Assembly: GCA_015234495.1 (NCBI GenBank)
Contig: JADGMZ010000320.1
Span: forward strand, 1 to 12,971
Direction of reading: 5' to 3'
Source of the DNA: Brevundimonas sp.
GTDB taxonomy: Bacteria; Pseudomonadota; Alphaproteobacteria; Caulobacterales; Caulobacteraceae
DNA length: 12,971 nt
How positions within the stretch are numbered: the stretch's first letter is position 1; every line of letters starts with the position of its first letter. The notes below the pieces were generated by a model. That model worked only from the letters and a program-made list of their open reading frames with translations. It did no database searches and was not told the DNA's origin. Below, one piece after another: positions 1 to 7,152 of this stretch. Made by a program: the position numbers and the translations under genes.

Positions 1-949
1 CGCGCTCGGTCAGCAGCTTGCGAGCCGCCTTCAGCACCCGGTCGGCCGGCAGGTCGTTCATGTGCAGGATGGCCTGGTCCAGGCGCGGGTCGATCTTGCG
101 GTATTCGTCGACCGAGCGCGGGCCGCGCACCGCCACCCCGCCCCACGGGCCGCGCTCGGCTTCGTCCGAGGGGCCATAGGCGGCGACCACCGGCGTTCCG
201 GAGGCCACCGCCAGATCCGTCCACAGCGAGTCCCCGCCCAGATACAGGGCGCAGCGACCCACCGCCGCCACCGTCTGCAGCGGGCTCAGCCGCCCCTGCA
301 GGGCGAGGGTCCGATGGCGGGGCAGCGCCAGCCGGATGACGTGGGCGGCGTCCCGGTCGCCCTCGGATCCGACCACCAGCACCCGGCCGCCCTCCAGCGG
401 GCCGCCGTCGCCGACGAGCGTCGAGGCCACCTTGGCGAACCGCTCGGCGGGCCACTGGCGGCCCATCCATTCCGCTCCCGGCCCCACAGCCAGGATCGGA
501 CCGTCGCCGGGCGGGATCAGGGCGTCGGCGGCGGCCTGGGTCGCGTCGGAGACGAACAGGCGGGGGGCCGGAATCTCGTCCAGCTGCAGCACCCTCGCGG
601 CCAGTTCGACCGCGTGCACCCCGGGCTCGCGCTCGCCCCGCACAGCCCGCTTCTGTCGCTTCAGCCGACCCGACAGGCCCGAGCCGCGCATGTCGACCAC
701 CAGCCCCCAATTGGTCGACCGCACCTGGGTCCACAGGCCGAACCAGTCGAGCCGGCTCTCCTTCTCCAGCACGATCAGCCGGTCCAGTCGCGGCGTGTCG
801 GCGAACAGCGGCGCGCTGGCGGGCGATCCGACCACCGTGAACCGCGCCTGCGGCATGGCCCCGACCAGATAGGCCAGCACGCCCGAGGACAGCACCGCGT
901 CCTGCGCACCCGCCTCGGCGATATACAGGATAGGAAATCGGCCCGTCAT
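1..949 (-). CDS. GT9-family (heptosyltransferase-like) glycosyltransferase, 3' end cut by the window
   Basis: The reading frame is open from the ATG at 949 to the window edge (316 codons, no stop seen). It reads as a two-Rossmann GT-B enzyme of family GT9, which transfers heptose or a related sugar onto lipopolysaccharide core at the inner face of the inner membrane. Visible landmarks are the N-terminal strand and loop PILYIAEAGAQDAVLSS (D17 at the position of the conserved GD aspartate), GPGAEWMGRQWPAERFAKVA (residues 156-175, the usual PGA...K-W-P-E-FA block, with R164 where lysine is common), and GGDS...ASGTPVVAAYGPS (238-261, with D240 as the nucleotide-sugar site aspartate). The usual GALGD and GGDTGLxH motifs are degenerate, so the sugar substrate is uncertain. 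It is divergent from ygfZ across 83 bp. The family call is firm; the exact sugar is not. Confidence 0.82.
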   Translation of the reverse strand, partial: MTGRFPILYIAEAGAQDAVLSSGVLAYLVGAMPQARFTVVGSPASAPLFADTPRLDRLIVLEKESRLDWFGLWTQVRSTNWGLVVDMRGSGLSGRLKRQKRAVRGEREPGVHAVELAARVLQLDEIPAPRLFVSDATQAAADALIPPGDGPILAVGPGAEWMGRQWPAERFAKVASTLVGDGGPLEGGRVLVVGSEGDRDAAHVIRLALPRHRTLALQGRLSPLQTVAAVGRCALYLGGDSLWTDLAVASGTPVVAAYGPSDEAERGPWGGVAVRGPRSVDEYRKIDPRLDQAILHMNDLPADRVLKAARKLLTER

Positions 950-956
950 GACTGGA

Positions 957-966
957 CCGTATACGG
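957..966. promoter_or_regulatory. 10-bp perfect palindrome in the divergent GT9/ygfZ region
   Basis: CCGTATACGG is a perfect palindrome 7 nt upstream of the glycosyltransferase ATG. It lies in the 83-bp region (950-1032) shared with ygfZ. It may be an operator or part of a promoter, because its centre contains TATAC. A role is inference only. Confidence 0.25.
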
Positions 967-1032
967 ATTCTCGCAGTCCATCAGTGGCCATCAGGTGTGG
1001 TCCACAGTCCTGCATCACCCTATCTACCCCCC

Positions 1033-1821
1033 ATGACCACCCGCATCGCCCGCCTCGACAGCCGCGCCCTGATCCGGGTCTCCGGCCCGGACGCCAAACC
1101 CTTCCTGCACAACCTGCTGACCCAGGACGTCGAGACGCTGGCTGAGGGCGAACTCCGCTTCGGCGCCCTGCTCTCTCCGCCGGGCCGCCTGTTGTTCGAC
1201 CTGTTCCTGATTGGCGAGGCCGACGGCGTCCTGCTCGACGTCGCCGCTGACCGCCGCGACGCGCTGCTGCAGCGCCTGTCGATGTACAAACTCCGCGCCC
1301 GGGTCGCGGTCGAGGCCGACGACCGCCCCGTCTTCGCCTCATGGCCGGACGTCGCCGACGGCTTCACCGCCGACCCCCGCGCGCCGGGCCTCGGCGGCCG
1401 CCGCTACGGCGGCCAGGTCGCGGCCGAGGCGGCCGAGGCCGACTGGCAGGCCCACCGTCTCGCCGTCGGCGTCCCCGACCCGACCGCCGACGCCCCGTCC
1501 GACAAGACCTACCCCATCGAGGCTGATTTCGACCTGCTGGACGGCATCGACTTCCGTAAGGGCTGTTTCGTCGGCCAGGAGACCACCTCGCGCATGAAGC
1601 GCCGCGGCAGCATCAAGAACCGCATGCTGCCCCTCGCCTTCGACGGTCCGTCCCCACCGTTCGGCGCCGAGGTCCTGAACGGCGACCGGCGCGCCGGCGA
1701 GGTGCTCAGCGGCATGGACGGCGCCGCCATGGCCCTGCTGCGGCTGGACCGGCTGGAAGGAGCGCTGACGGTGGACGGCCGGCCCGTCGAGGTCCGCTGG
1801 CCGGACTGGATGCCGCAATAG
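1033..1821 (+). CDS. ygfZ: Folate-binding protein YgfZ (Fe-S cluster biogenesis/repair, GcvT-like fold)
   Basis: The 262-residue protein is related to the T-protein of glycine cleavage but lacks that enzyme's role. YgfZ/IBA57-type proteins bind tetrahydrofolate and support the assembly or repair of certain Fe-S enzymes in the cytoplasm. The diagnostic motif KGCFVGQE is present at residues 176-183, including the conserved cysteine (C178), followed by the typical basic TSRMKRRG stretch. The N-terminal block (RALIRVSGPDAKPFLHNLLTQD) and the LLSPPGRLLFDL segment are also standard. The length is slightly short of E. coli YgfZ but normal for alphaproteobacteria. I start at ATG 1033 rather than 997, because homology begins at MTTRIARLDSR; no Shine-Dalgarno is visible before it. 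The gene ends 9 bp from the convergent patatin gene. Confidence 0.93.
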   Translation: MTTRIARLDSRALIRVSGPDAKPFLHNLLTQDVETLAEGELRFGALLSPPGRLLFDLFLIGEADGVLLDVAADRRDALLQRLSMYKLRARVAVEADDRPVFASWPDVADGFTADPRAPGLGGRRYGGQVAAEAAEADWQAHRLAVGVPDPTADAPSDKTYPIEADFDLLDGIDFRKGCFVGQETTSRMKRRGSIKNRMLPLAFDGPSPPFGAEVLNGDRRAGEVLSGMDGAAMALLRLDRLEGALTVDGRPVEVRWPDWMPQ

Positions 1822-1830
1822 TCCCGCGGC

Positions 1831-2991
1831 TCACTCCGCGTCCGGCTCGATCGCCGTACTCCGCATCTCGCTCCACGCCGCCCCGGCCGCGCCGGCCGCG
1901 CGCCCCCGCTCGAACAGGTCCGCCATGGGCTCCGGAGCGAAATCGAGGCTCGAGGCCTCCACCTCGTCCGGGATCGCCGCCACATACATGCGGATGCCGT
2001 TGCGCTCGGCGAAGGCCAGATTGACCTGCAGGCTGGTGCGCAGGCTGGCCTTGCTCATGGTGTCGTAGGAACGGGCCAGTATGGCCCGCAGGTTGCCCTG
2101 GGTGATCCGCTCGTTACGGCCGACGTGACCATTGACCAGCACATACAGCGCCGTCCCCTCCGGGGCCCTCGTCGGCGTGGTCACCGTCAGCAGGCTCTCG
2201 GGTACGGCCAGGAACGGAGTGTTGACGCCCCCGTCGACGTGCATCTCCTCGACCAGGCCGCCCGCGCCGTCCACGCCCGGGATCAGCACCGGCGGAAAAA
2301 CCCCTGGAATGCTGGCCGAGGCCAGCAGAACCCGACGGAACAGCGCCGCCGCCTGTTCACCACCCTGGCCGGCCAGCACCCCCATGTCCCAGATCACCGT
2401 GTCCTGGGTGTCCAGGTTGGTCGTGACCACCAGCAGGCGGCGGCCCTTGTCGTGTTCGGCCGCCACGGCGCGGAGCATGTCCTCGGTGACATAGTCATCG
2501 ACCAGGTTCCTCAGGGCCCCCGCATCGAACAGGCCCGGCGTGGTCAGGGCGGCGAAGCTGCGCCAGCCCAGCAGCCTCCCGGCCCGCCCGCCGGCGTAGG
2601 CTTCGCGCAACTCGTCATCCCACTCGGGGCCGAGAAAGGCGAAGGGCGCCGCCAGCGCCCCGGTGCTCACGCCGGTGACGACGCTGAACTCCGGCCGCGC
2701 GCCGCGCTCGGTCCAGCCGACCAGCACCCCCGCGCCATAGGCGCCGTTGGCCCCGCCGCCGGACAGGGCGAGGATGGAGCGTCCTTCCTCCCCCTCCCAC
2801 AAGCGGTCGCCGACCTGCTGGGCGAGGGCCGCCGTCGCCTCCAGATCGGACGCCCGGATGCGCGGGTCCTCGGTCGGCCGCCAGCTCTCCGACGCCAGCC
2901 GGACAACCCCGTCCTCGGGCCGGTAGATCGTGCCGCAGCCCGCCAGCCACAGGGCCGACAGCAAAAGGACCAGGGCAGCGGGACGGATCAT
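1831..2991 (-). CDS. Patatin-like phospholipase, predicted lipoprotein
   Basis: The 386-residue protein begins with a lipoprotein signal peptide: MIRP, a hydrophobic stretch, then the lipobox LAGC with the acylated cysteine at C19. It is expected at the cell envelope, probably the outer membrane. The patatin acyl hydrolase domain follows: oxyanion loop SGGGANGAYGAG (77-88), nucleophile elbow GVSTG (107-111, S109) and the DGG motif in HVDGGV with catalytic D253. Patatins use a Ser-Asp dyad to release fatty acids from phospholipids or other lipids. The start at 2991 is chosen because the signal peptide begins there, with GGAAAG just upstream; an ATG at 3048 would place 19 charged residues ahead of it. 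The protein is slightly longer than the minimal domain. The substrate is unknown. It is divergent from tag. Confidence 0.9.
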   Translation of the reverse strand: MIRPAALVLLLSALWLAGCGTIYRPEDGVVRLASESWRPTEDPRIRASDLEATAALAQQVGDRLWEGEEGRSILALSGGGANGAYGAGVLVGWTERGARPEFSVVTGVSTGALAAPFAFLGPEWDDELREAYAGGRAGRLLGWRSFAALTTPGLFDAGALRNLVDDYVTEDMLRAVAAEHDKGRRLLVVTTNLDTQDTVIWDMGVLAGQGGEQAAALFRRVLLASASIPGVFPPVLIPGVDGAGGLVEEMHVDGGVNTPFLAVPESLLTVTTPTRAPEGTALYVLVNGHVGRNERITQGNLRAILARSYDTMSKASLRTSLQVNLAFAERNGIRMYVAAIPDEVEASSLDFAPEPMADLFERGRAAGAAGAAWSEMRSTAIEPDAE

Positions 2992-3081
2992 GAGCTTTCC
3001 AGACCTTGGGCGTGAAAGCGGCCTCCTAGCATGTTCCTCGCCCGGCATTTACCCCCGGCGACCCGGCGCTACCCTTCATCC

Positions 3082-3669
3082 ATGCCCGACTCACTCCGCC
3101 GCTGCGCCTGGTGCGGGACCGATCCGCTCTACGTCGCCTATCACGACGAGGAGTGGGGCGTGCCCGAATACGACGCCCGCGCCCTGTGGGAGAACCTGGT
3201 GCTGGACGGCATGCAGGCCGGGCTGGCGTGGATCACCATCCTGCGGAAGCGCGAAGGCATCCGCGAGGCCTTCGACGGCTTCGACCCGGAGAAGGTGGCG
3301 GCCTACGGCGAGGCCGACATCGAACGCCTGCTCGGCGACGCCCGCATCATCCGCTCCCGCGCCAAGATCGCCAGCGCCATCAAGGGGGCCCGGATCTGGC
3401 TGGAGATGCGCGACAGCGGCGAGGACTTCTCCGAATGGCTCTGGTCCTTCGTCGGCGGCGCTCCGATCCAGAACGAATGGCCCGACAGCGGGGCGCGGCC
3501 CGTCGCCACGCCCGAGTCGGAGGCCATGGCCAGGGCCCTGAAGAAGCGCGGCTTCACCTTCTGCGGCCCGGTTATTGTGTACGCCTTCATGCAGGCTGTG
3601 GGCATGGTCAACGATCACGGCGTCGAGTGCTTCCGTCACGGCCAGGTTCGTGCGATGGCCGACCGGTGA
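3082..3669 (+). CDS. tag: DNA-3-methyladenine glycosylase I (Tag)
   Basis: The 195-residue protein matches Tag, the cytoplasmic base-excision enzyme that removes 3-methyladenine from alkylated DNA. The N-terminus [21 protein letters not shown] is nearly the family consensus. The zinc-site residues fall at C8, H21, H179 and C183, with the same spacing as C4/H17/H175/C179 of E. coli Tag. The aromatic pocket residues W10, Y20, W25 and W50 are kept, at a constant +4 offset. The base-recognition glutamate of E. coli (E38) is aspartate here (D42, in [10 protein letters not shown]). The start is ATG 3082; an upstream in-frame start at 3031 adds no homologous sequence. No clear ribosome site is visible. 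The last codons overlap the start of rnhB, so the two genes are probably co-translated. Confidence 0.95.
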   Translation: MPDSLRRCAWCGTDPLYVAYHDEEWGVPEYDARALWENLVLDGMQAGLAWITILRKREGIREAFDGFDPEKVAAYGEADIERLLGDARIIRSRAKIASAIKGARIWLEMRDSGEDFSEWLWSFVGGAPIQNEWPDSGARPVATPESEAMARALKKRGFTFCGPVIVYAFMQAVGMVNDHGVECFRHGQVRAMADR

Positions 3670-4349
3670 AGACCCCTTCGAAAAAACCGGCCAAGGGCAA
3701 GGCGACCGCCAAGGCGCCGCCGAAGACTGCGCGCGCCTTCCCGACGCTGCCGCTCGAAACGGTGCTGATGCAGTCGTGCGGCGGTCTGGTCTGCGGAGTC
3801 GACGAAGCGGGGCGGGGGCCGTGGGCCGGGCCGGTCTCGGCCGGGGCGGTTATCCTGCACCACCACGACCTCCCCGAGGGCATCGACGACTCCAAGGCCC
3901 TGACCGCCGAACGGCGCGAGACCCTCGAAATCGAGATCAAGGCCCGCGCCCTGGCCTGGGGCGTCGGCTTCGCCTCGGTCGAGGAGATCGCCGAGCTCAA
4001 CATTCTGCACGCCACCGGCCTGGCCATGTGCCGGGCGATCGAGGCGATGTCGGCGCAGCCTGTCGCCGCCCTCGTCGACGGCAACTACCGCTTCAAACTT
4101 CCCTGCGATGTCCAGACGGTGGTCGGGGGCGACGGCCTGTCGCTGTCGATCGCGGCAGCCTCCATTCTCGCCAAGACGGCGCGCGACCGGCTGATGATCG
4201 CCATGGACGAGGAATACCCCGGCTACGGCTTCGCCTCGCACAAGGGCTACAACGCGCCGGTGCACCAGGAAGCATTGCGGACGCTGGGCCCCTGCCCGGC
4301 TCACCGCCGCGGCTGGGCCCCGATCCGGGCCCTGCTGGAAGGGGGCTAG
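3666..4349 (+). CDS. rnhB: Ribonuclease HII
   Basis: The 227-residue enzyme cleaves RNA in RNA-DNA hybrids and starts removal of misincorporated ribonucleotides. The catalytic acidic residues are visible: D46 and E47 in [15 protein letters not shown]138 in ALVDGNYRF, and D174 in TARDRLM. The [10 protein letters not shown] and SHKGY motifs are also standard. The start is GTG 3666, which overlaps the tag stop codon (GTGA, 4-nt overlap). A later ATG at 3768 would cut off the segment TLPLETVL, which looks like the normal family N-terminus, so I prefer the GTG. The first ~20 residues are Lys/Ala/Pro-rich and probably disordered, beyond the usual family length. The stop codon lies in a CTAG shared with the convergent small gene. 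Confidence 0.95.
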   Translation: MKTPSKKPAKGKATAKAPPKTARAFPTLPLETVLMQSCGGLVCGVDEAGRGPWAGPVSAGAVILHHHDLPEGIDDSKALTAERRETLEIEIKARALAWGVGFASVEEIAELNILHATGLAMCRAIEAMSAQPVAALVDGNYRFKLPCDVQTVVGGDGLSLSIAAASILAKTARDRLMIAMDEEYPGYGFASHKGYNAPVHQEALRTLGPCPAHRRGWAPIRALLEGG

Positions 4350-4609
4350 AGGCTCAACGCTCCGCCCATCAGGGCCCCGGCCAGGGCGGCGACGAGACCG
4401 CCCAGGGTGATGGTCAGCCAGGCGGGCACCCCTTCGGACAGGGTCGAAAGGTCGGGGTCGCCGCTGACGGCGGGATCATTGGCCACCCGGGTGTCGAAGC
4501 GCGCCGGCGACGGCGGCCGCCAGGCGGCCGGCTCAAAGGCGTCCACCGCCCGGCCATAGGCCCGGCGGGCGTCCAGACGCCGCGAGGGGGTGAGGGTCAT
4601 CTGTTCCAT
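4346..4609 (-). CDS. Small protein of unknown function with one C-terminal membrane segment
   Basis: I do not recognise a family. The 87-residue product (from ATG 4609; GTG 4618 and ATG 4600 are alternatives, none with a good ribosome site) has a charged N-terminal half ([17 protein letters not shown]), a proline-rich middle and a C-terminal hydrophobic segment, roughly [19 protein letters not shown]. It would sit in the inner membrane as a tail-anchored protein with its N-terminus in the cytoplasm. Codon third positions are strongly G/C, as in neighbouring real genes. The frame fills the gap between the methylase and rnhB exactly, which supports it being a gene. It lies under 50 nt downstream of the methylase and is probably in the same transcript. 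Its stop overlaps that of rnhB on the opposite strand. Confidence 0.6.
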   Translation of the reverse strand: MEQMTLTPSRRLDARRAYGRAVDAFEPAAWRPPSPARFDTRVANDPAVSGDPDLSTLSEGVPAWLTITLGGLVAALAGALMGGALSL

Positions 4610-4655
4610 GGCCGACACAACGGCCGCGAGTCCGAGGCGTTCCGTTCGCCCGAAC

Positions 4656-5696
4656 TCACGCGGCGTCGGCCAGCTTCACGCGCCGGTCGCTGACCACGAA
4701 CAGATATTCGACGTTCCGCAGCCGGCCCACGGCGCCGACCTTTTCGCCCTTGGGATTGTGGATGCCGATGCGGGCCCCGACGTAGCGCGGCCGGGCGATC
4801 TCGATGACCTGAACCTCGCCCCGTCCCGACAACATCTCCACCAGCTGGTCGCGCGACAGATAGCCTTCGTCGTTGAAGGAGACGATCAGGTTCGGCGCCT
4901 TCACCCCCTCGATCACCGCCTGCAGCGCCGGCGCGATGCCGGGCCGGCTGTTGAAGGCGCTCTTGCGGGTGCGGACGTCGATTCGCTTGTTGGCCACGCC
5001 ATAGGTCTCGGGCTTGTCCCACAGCACCAGGCTCTCCCAGCAGTGGTAGTTGCCGAGGTACGAGTGCTGGTTGTACGGCGGGTCCAGATAGACCAGATCC
5101 GCCTCGACACTCGGCGCCAACTCGACCGCGTCGGCGTGCGTCGCCCGGCATGGTCCCTCCGCTACGCCGGGCAGGAGGTCGGGCATCCGCAGCTCCAGCG
5201 GCTTCAGCGCCCGGCTGGCCCAGCGCTTCATATAGGCCATCTGCAGCCCGGCCGTGGAATCGACCCGGTCGGCCGCCTCCATCAGGCTGACGAGGGCGAT
5301 CGCCTCCAGTTCGGGCTCCAGCGCCATGCCGGCGATCCGGTCGCGCATGGCGTCGATGCGCGCCCCATTCTCCGGCGTGAAATAGCGCGCGTCCTCGCAG
5401 AAGGTCCGTGTGAACCAGCCGGCCTCGGGCGTCACCGTCCGCAGTTCCGCCAGCACGGCCCCCGCCTTGTCCAGCCAGCGTTCCCGATCCGCCTGCACAT
5501 AGGCTGTGGCCAGCGCATGGGCGTAGGCGTTGTGGTCGTTCGACCAGACCCGAAAGCCCTGCGTCTTCAGCGCATGCCCGACCCGCGCGGTGCCGGAAAA
5601 CAGGTCGCAGACGGTCCCCCCGTCCGGCAGGGCCGCCCTCACCGCCGCCGTCACATGGCCGAGCAGGGCGCGCTTCGAGCCGATGTATTTGATCAT
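4656..5696 (-). CDS. Orphan D12-class DNA adenine (N6) methyltransferase
   Basis: The 346-residue protein has the motif order of D12/Dam-type adenine methylases: N-terminal KYIGSK (residues 3-8), SAM-binding motif I DLFSGTARVG (31-40), an acidic loop SND at the end of the next strand (52-54), and the catalytic DPPY (205-208) followed by NQHSYLGNYHCWESL. It would transfer a methyl group from SAM to adenine in DNA. The target sequence cannot be read from the protein. There is no restriction endonuclease nearby, so it looks solitary. ATG 5696 is chosen over 5729 because GAGGG sits 5 nt upstream and the earlier start would overlap pyk. It begins 16 nt after the pyk stop and is likely co-transcribed with it. 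A role on RNA rather than DNA is not excluded. Confidence 0.85.
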   Translation of the reverse strand: MIKYIGSKRALLGHVTAAVRAALPDGGTVCDLFSGTARVGHALKTQGFRVWSNDHNAYAHALATAYVQADRERWLDKAGAVLAELRTVTPEAGWFTRTFCEDARYFTPENGARIDAMRDRIAGMALEPELEAIALVSLMEAADRVDSTAGLQMAYMKRWASRALKPLELRMPDLLPGVAEGPCRATHADAVELAPSVEADLVYLDPPYNQHSYLGNYHCWESLVLWDKPETYGVANKRIDVRTRKSAFNSRPGIAPALQAVIEGVKAPNLIVSFNDEGYLSRDQLVEMLSGRGEVQVIEIARPRYVGARIGIHNPKGEKVGAVGRLRNVEYLFVVSDRRVKLADAA

Positions 5697-5701
5697 GCCG
5701 A

Positions 5702-5706
5702 CCCTC
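5702..5706 (-). promoter_or_regulatory. Shine-Dalgarno of the adenine methylase
   Basis: On the minus strand GAGGG is followed by a 5-nt spacer and ATG at 5696. It is one of the few strong ribosome sites in the window and decides the start of the methylase. It lies just downstream of the pyk stop codon. Confidence 0.65.
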
Positions 5707-5712
5707 GTGGGG

Positions 5713-7152
5713 TCAGCCGCCTCGGCCACGCCCCTTCATCGGAACATGCGCCAACCGCAGCAGATTCGCAGCCCCCGGCGCGCCGAACGGCGTCCCGGCC
5801 AGGATCAGCAGCCGCTGGCCCGGCTCGGCCAGGCCGAATTCGACGGCCTTCGCCACCGCATCGTCGGTGACCTCCTCCAGCGAGGCCGGCTCGCGGCTCA
5901 GCCGCGGCTCCAGCCCCCAGACCAGCGCCAGGCGCCGGGCCGTCTCCGGCTTGGGGGTCAGGGCCAGCACCGTCTGCAGCGGCCGTTCGCGCGACATCCG
6001 CCGCGCCGTCCCACCCAGGGTGGTGAACACCACCACGCAGGCGGTCGACTGGGCCTCGCCGGCCTTGCGCGCCGCCGCCACCAGGGCGTCGACGTCGTGC
6101 TCGTCCATGCCGGCGTGCTCGGCGTCCATCAGGCCCGGCCACAGCGGATCGTCCTCAACCCGCTCGATGATCCGGTTCATGATGCCGACCGACTCCAGCG
6201 GATAGTCGCCCGACGCCGTCTCGGCCGACAGCATCAGGGCGTCGGCGCCCTCATAGACCGCATTGGCCACGTCCGACGCTTCAGCCCGGGTCGGCGCCGG
6301 CGCCGAGGTCATCGATTCCAGCATCTGGGTCGCCACGATCACCGGCACCCCGCGCTGGCGGGCGGCGCGGATGATCCGTTTCTGCGCCACCGGCACCTCC
6401 TCCGGGTCCAGCTCCACCCCCAGGTCGCCGCGCGCCACCATGACGCCGTCGCAATAGTCGAGGATGCTGTCGAGCTCGTTCAGCGCCTGCGGCTTCTCGA
6501 TCTTGGCCAGACAAGCCGCCCGTCCCTTCACGATCTGCTTCAGCTCGGCCATGTCCTCGGGCTTCTGCACGAAGCTCAGGGCCACCCAGTCGACGCCGAT
6601 GCGCAGGGCGAAGGCCAGGTCCTCGCGGTCCTTGGGCGTCAGGGCCGAGACCGGCACCACCGCCTCGGGCACCGCCACCCCCTTGCGGTCCGACAGTTTC
6701 GAGCCGCTCTCCACCGTCACATCGGCCCAGTCATCCGACCGCTCGCCGACCCGCAGCCGCACCCGGCCGTCGTCCAGCAGCAGCAGCATGCCGGTGCGCA
6801 GCGCCTTGAAGATCTCCGGATGCGGCATCTGCACCCGCGTCGCGTCGCCCGGCGTCGGGTCGAGGTCGAAGCGCATCTTGTGGCCCGGACCGACCTCGAT
6901 CTCGACATCCTTGAACCTGCCCAGACGCAGCTTGGGCCCCTGCAGGTCGGCCAGCACCCCCAGCGGCCGCTTCAGGGCCAGCTCCGCCCCGCGCACGGCC
7001 TTCAGCGCCGCCGCGTGGTCCTCGTGCGAGCCGTGACTGAAGTTGAGGCGGAAGACGTCGACCCCGGCCTGGGCCAGGGACTTGACCATGCCGGGCGCCC
7101 GGCTGGCGGGTCCAAGGGTTGCGACAATGCGGGCGCGCCGGGCTCTTTTCAT
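5713..7152 (-). CDS. pyk: Pyruvate kinase
   Basis: The 479-residue enzyme converts phosphoenolpyruvate and ADP to pyruvate and ATP in the last step of glycolysis (the Entner-Doudoroff route in many alphaproteobacteria). Family marks are RARIVATLGPAS at the N-terminus, VFRLNFSHG (33-41), DLQGPKLRLG (69-78), the active-site signature CLAKIEKPQAL with K217 and metal ligand E219, MVARGDLGVEL with metal ligand D243, and the ADALMLSAETASGDYP block (303-318). The length is typical. The start at ATG 7152 gives the expected N-terminus; the frame is open upstream, but those residues (MCVRRRTGLNRT...) are not pyruvate kinase-like. A weak GGAT precedes the start. It is divergent from the DUF3606 gene across 141 bp and probably leads a transcript that includes the methylase. 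Confidence 0.96.
   Translation of the reverse strand: MKRARRARIVATLGPASRAPGMVKSLAQAGVDVFRLNFSHGSHEDHAAALKAVRGAELALKRPLGVLADLQGPKLRLGRFKDVEIEVGPGHKMRFDLDPTPGDATRVQMPHPEIFKALRTGMLLLLDDGRVRLRVGERSDDWADVTVESGSKLSDRKGVAVPEAVVPVSALTPKDREDLAFALRIGVDWVALSFVQKPEDMAELKQIVKGRAACLAKIEKPQALNELDSILDYCDGVMVARGDLGVELDPEEVPVAQKRIIRAARQRGVPVIVATQMLESMTSAPAPTRAEASDVANAVYEGADALMLSAETASGDYPLESVGIMNRIIERVEDDPLWPGLMDAEHAGMDEHDVDALVAAARKAGEAQSTACVVVFTTLGGTARRMSRERPLQTVLALTPKPETARRLALVWGLEPRLSREPASLEEVTDDAVAKAVEFGLAEPGQRLLILAGTPFGAPGAANLLRLAHVPMKGRGRGG

Noticed and set aside
62..1036. 324-codon plus-strand open frame over the glycosyltransferase
   Set aside because: It has biased antisense composition, while the minus strand encodes a clear GT9 protein.
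1822..1840. Possible terminator at the ygfZ/patatin junction (CGCGG...CCGCG)
   Set aside because: The arms are short, lie partly in the patatin coding end and have no T-run. It is indistinguishable from ordinary GC-rich sequence.
4656..5696. Restriction-modification system
   Set aside because: No restriction endonuclease, specificity subunit or control protein lies beside the methylase.
4590..5870. 426-codon plus-strand open frame over the methylase
   Set aside because: It is a His/Arg/Gln-rich shadow of the methylase, which has KYIGSK, motif I and DPPY on the minus strand.
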